A stretch of DNA of 64,000 nucleotides from Ascaris suum (lineage: Eukaryota > Nematoda > Chromadorea > Rhabditida > Ascarididae): assembly GCA_013433145.1 (NCBI GenBank), contig CM024174.1, positions 3,035,336 through 3,099,335 on the forward strand, written 5' to 3'. Of this stretch, positions 63,450-64,000 are shown one piece after another. Position 1 is the stretch's first letter. Each line of letters starts with the position of its first letter. The notes under the pieces were generated by a model, which saw nothing but the letters and a program-made list of their open reading frames with translations, made no database searches and was not told where the DNA came from. The translations under genes and the position numbers were made by a program.

Positions 63450-64000
63450 AGGGCTGGGGCTGATGGAATACATCGAAAACGTTGTACGAAAATGCCTTAA
63501 CTTGAAGCATAATTGATCATTTCGAGCAAGGGGATGTTTAATTGACACTTCGATTCATCTGTAAGGATACAGACTTTGGCAAAAGTGCAGACAGATTCTG
63601 GGACATTACAGCAATGAATCGATCGAACCAGTGCACACTGAAATGGAGACAACATCGGGCGGATTAAATGTTTGCGTTTCTTCTGAATTCTTAAAATCGA
63701 CAGTGGTGAACTAGATTGGTTTTAGTGTATTTTTGGTCAGCCTGTAGACTATCCGTCATTTTTCAGCGATGCAGCTCGCTCTATCTTCCTTAGGAATGGA
63801 GTTTTATTTTAATGCAGAGGACATATTTTCATCTTTCTTTTCGAGTTTAAGAGATGTATCTATGACCGCATTCTCCGTTAACGGTGAGCCAACCAGTCTC
63901 TCATCTGTAATATATAAAAGGATGATGTTACAAAAAACTTCATCCGCTTCAATTGTACGAGTTATTGGGTCAGAATGAATTTAGTTCCACGAGGAGCGGG

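Larger units (their letters stand above)
60284..64000. other. region downstream of RTF1, no supported gene
   Basis: It should hold the RTF1 3' end, but no canonical AATAAA is close to the stop; the first clear one I noticed is near 61300. Contents: (GA)n at 61611-61647, short repeats of gttttcga at 62085-62107 and of tatccgga near 61889-61911, a C15 run and a G12 run. Open frames at 62247-62558 and 63769-63978 (the latter behind a good acceptor, tttttcag) show no family features. Confidence 0.45.

Overview
The window reads as nuclear DNA of a parasitic nematode, most likely a strongylid of the hookworm type. The evidence is AT-rich sequence with long introns, GT/AG splice sites with short pyrimidine-rich acceptors, a nematode-style cuticle collagen, long (TA)n arrays, and a decayed mariner transposase of the SETMAR/Hsmar1-like lineage that hookworms are known to carry. 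All gene models below were built by hand from splice sites, reading phase and protein resemblance; nothing was aligned to a database.

Layout. 1-7.7 kb: no convincing gene, one long (TA)n array. 7.7-13.7 kb, minus strand: a seven-exon cuticle collagen (323 residues). 17.2-19.4 kb, plus strand: a complete four-exon REEP5/Yop1 family ER-shaping protein (182 residues), followed by AATAAA. 20.8-21.2 kb, plus: a tentative two-exon small protein. 22.6-60.3 kb, plus: a complete 17-exon RTF1 gene (rtfo-1 in C. elegans; Paf1 complex; 729 residues). Its phases agree at every junction, and it ends in the family's diagnostic LSLEDYKRRKGLI tail.

The most interesting feature is intron 12 of the RTF1 gene, about 24 kb long. 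It separates the Plus3 half from the C-terminal half. On its antisense strand sit two related multi-exon genes for four-pass MARVEL-domain membrane proteins (36.3-38.4 kb and 42.8-46.7 kb). They share two intron positions in phase 0 and a core FPHLT(I/V)KDE motif, but differ in N- and C-terminal tails and in one intron. A degenerate mariner copy lies between them, and a 30-bp minisatellite lies just past the first copy. These two genes would be transcribed against the RTF1 pre-mRNA.

60.3-64 kb: no supported gene, only low-complexity sequence. No tRNA, rRNA, CRISPR or SL RNA gene was recognised. Five (TA)n arrays and six G/C homopolymers of 11-15 bases are scattered through the window.
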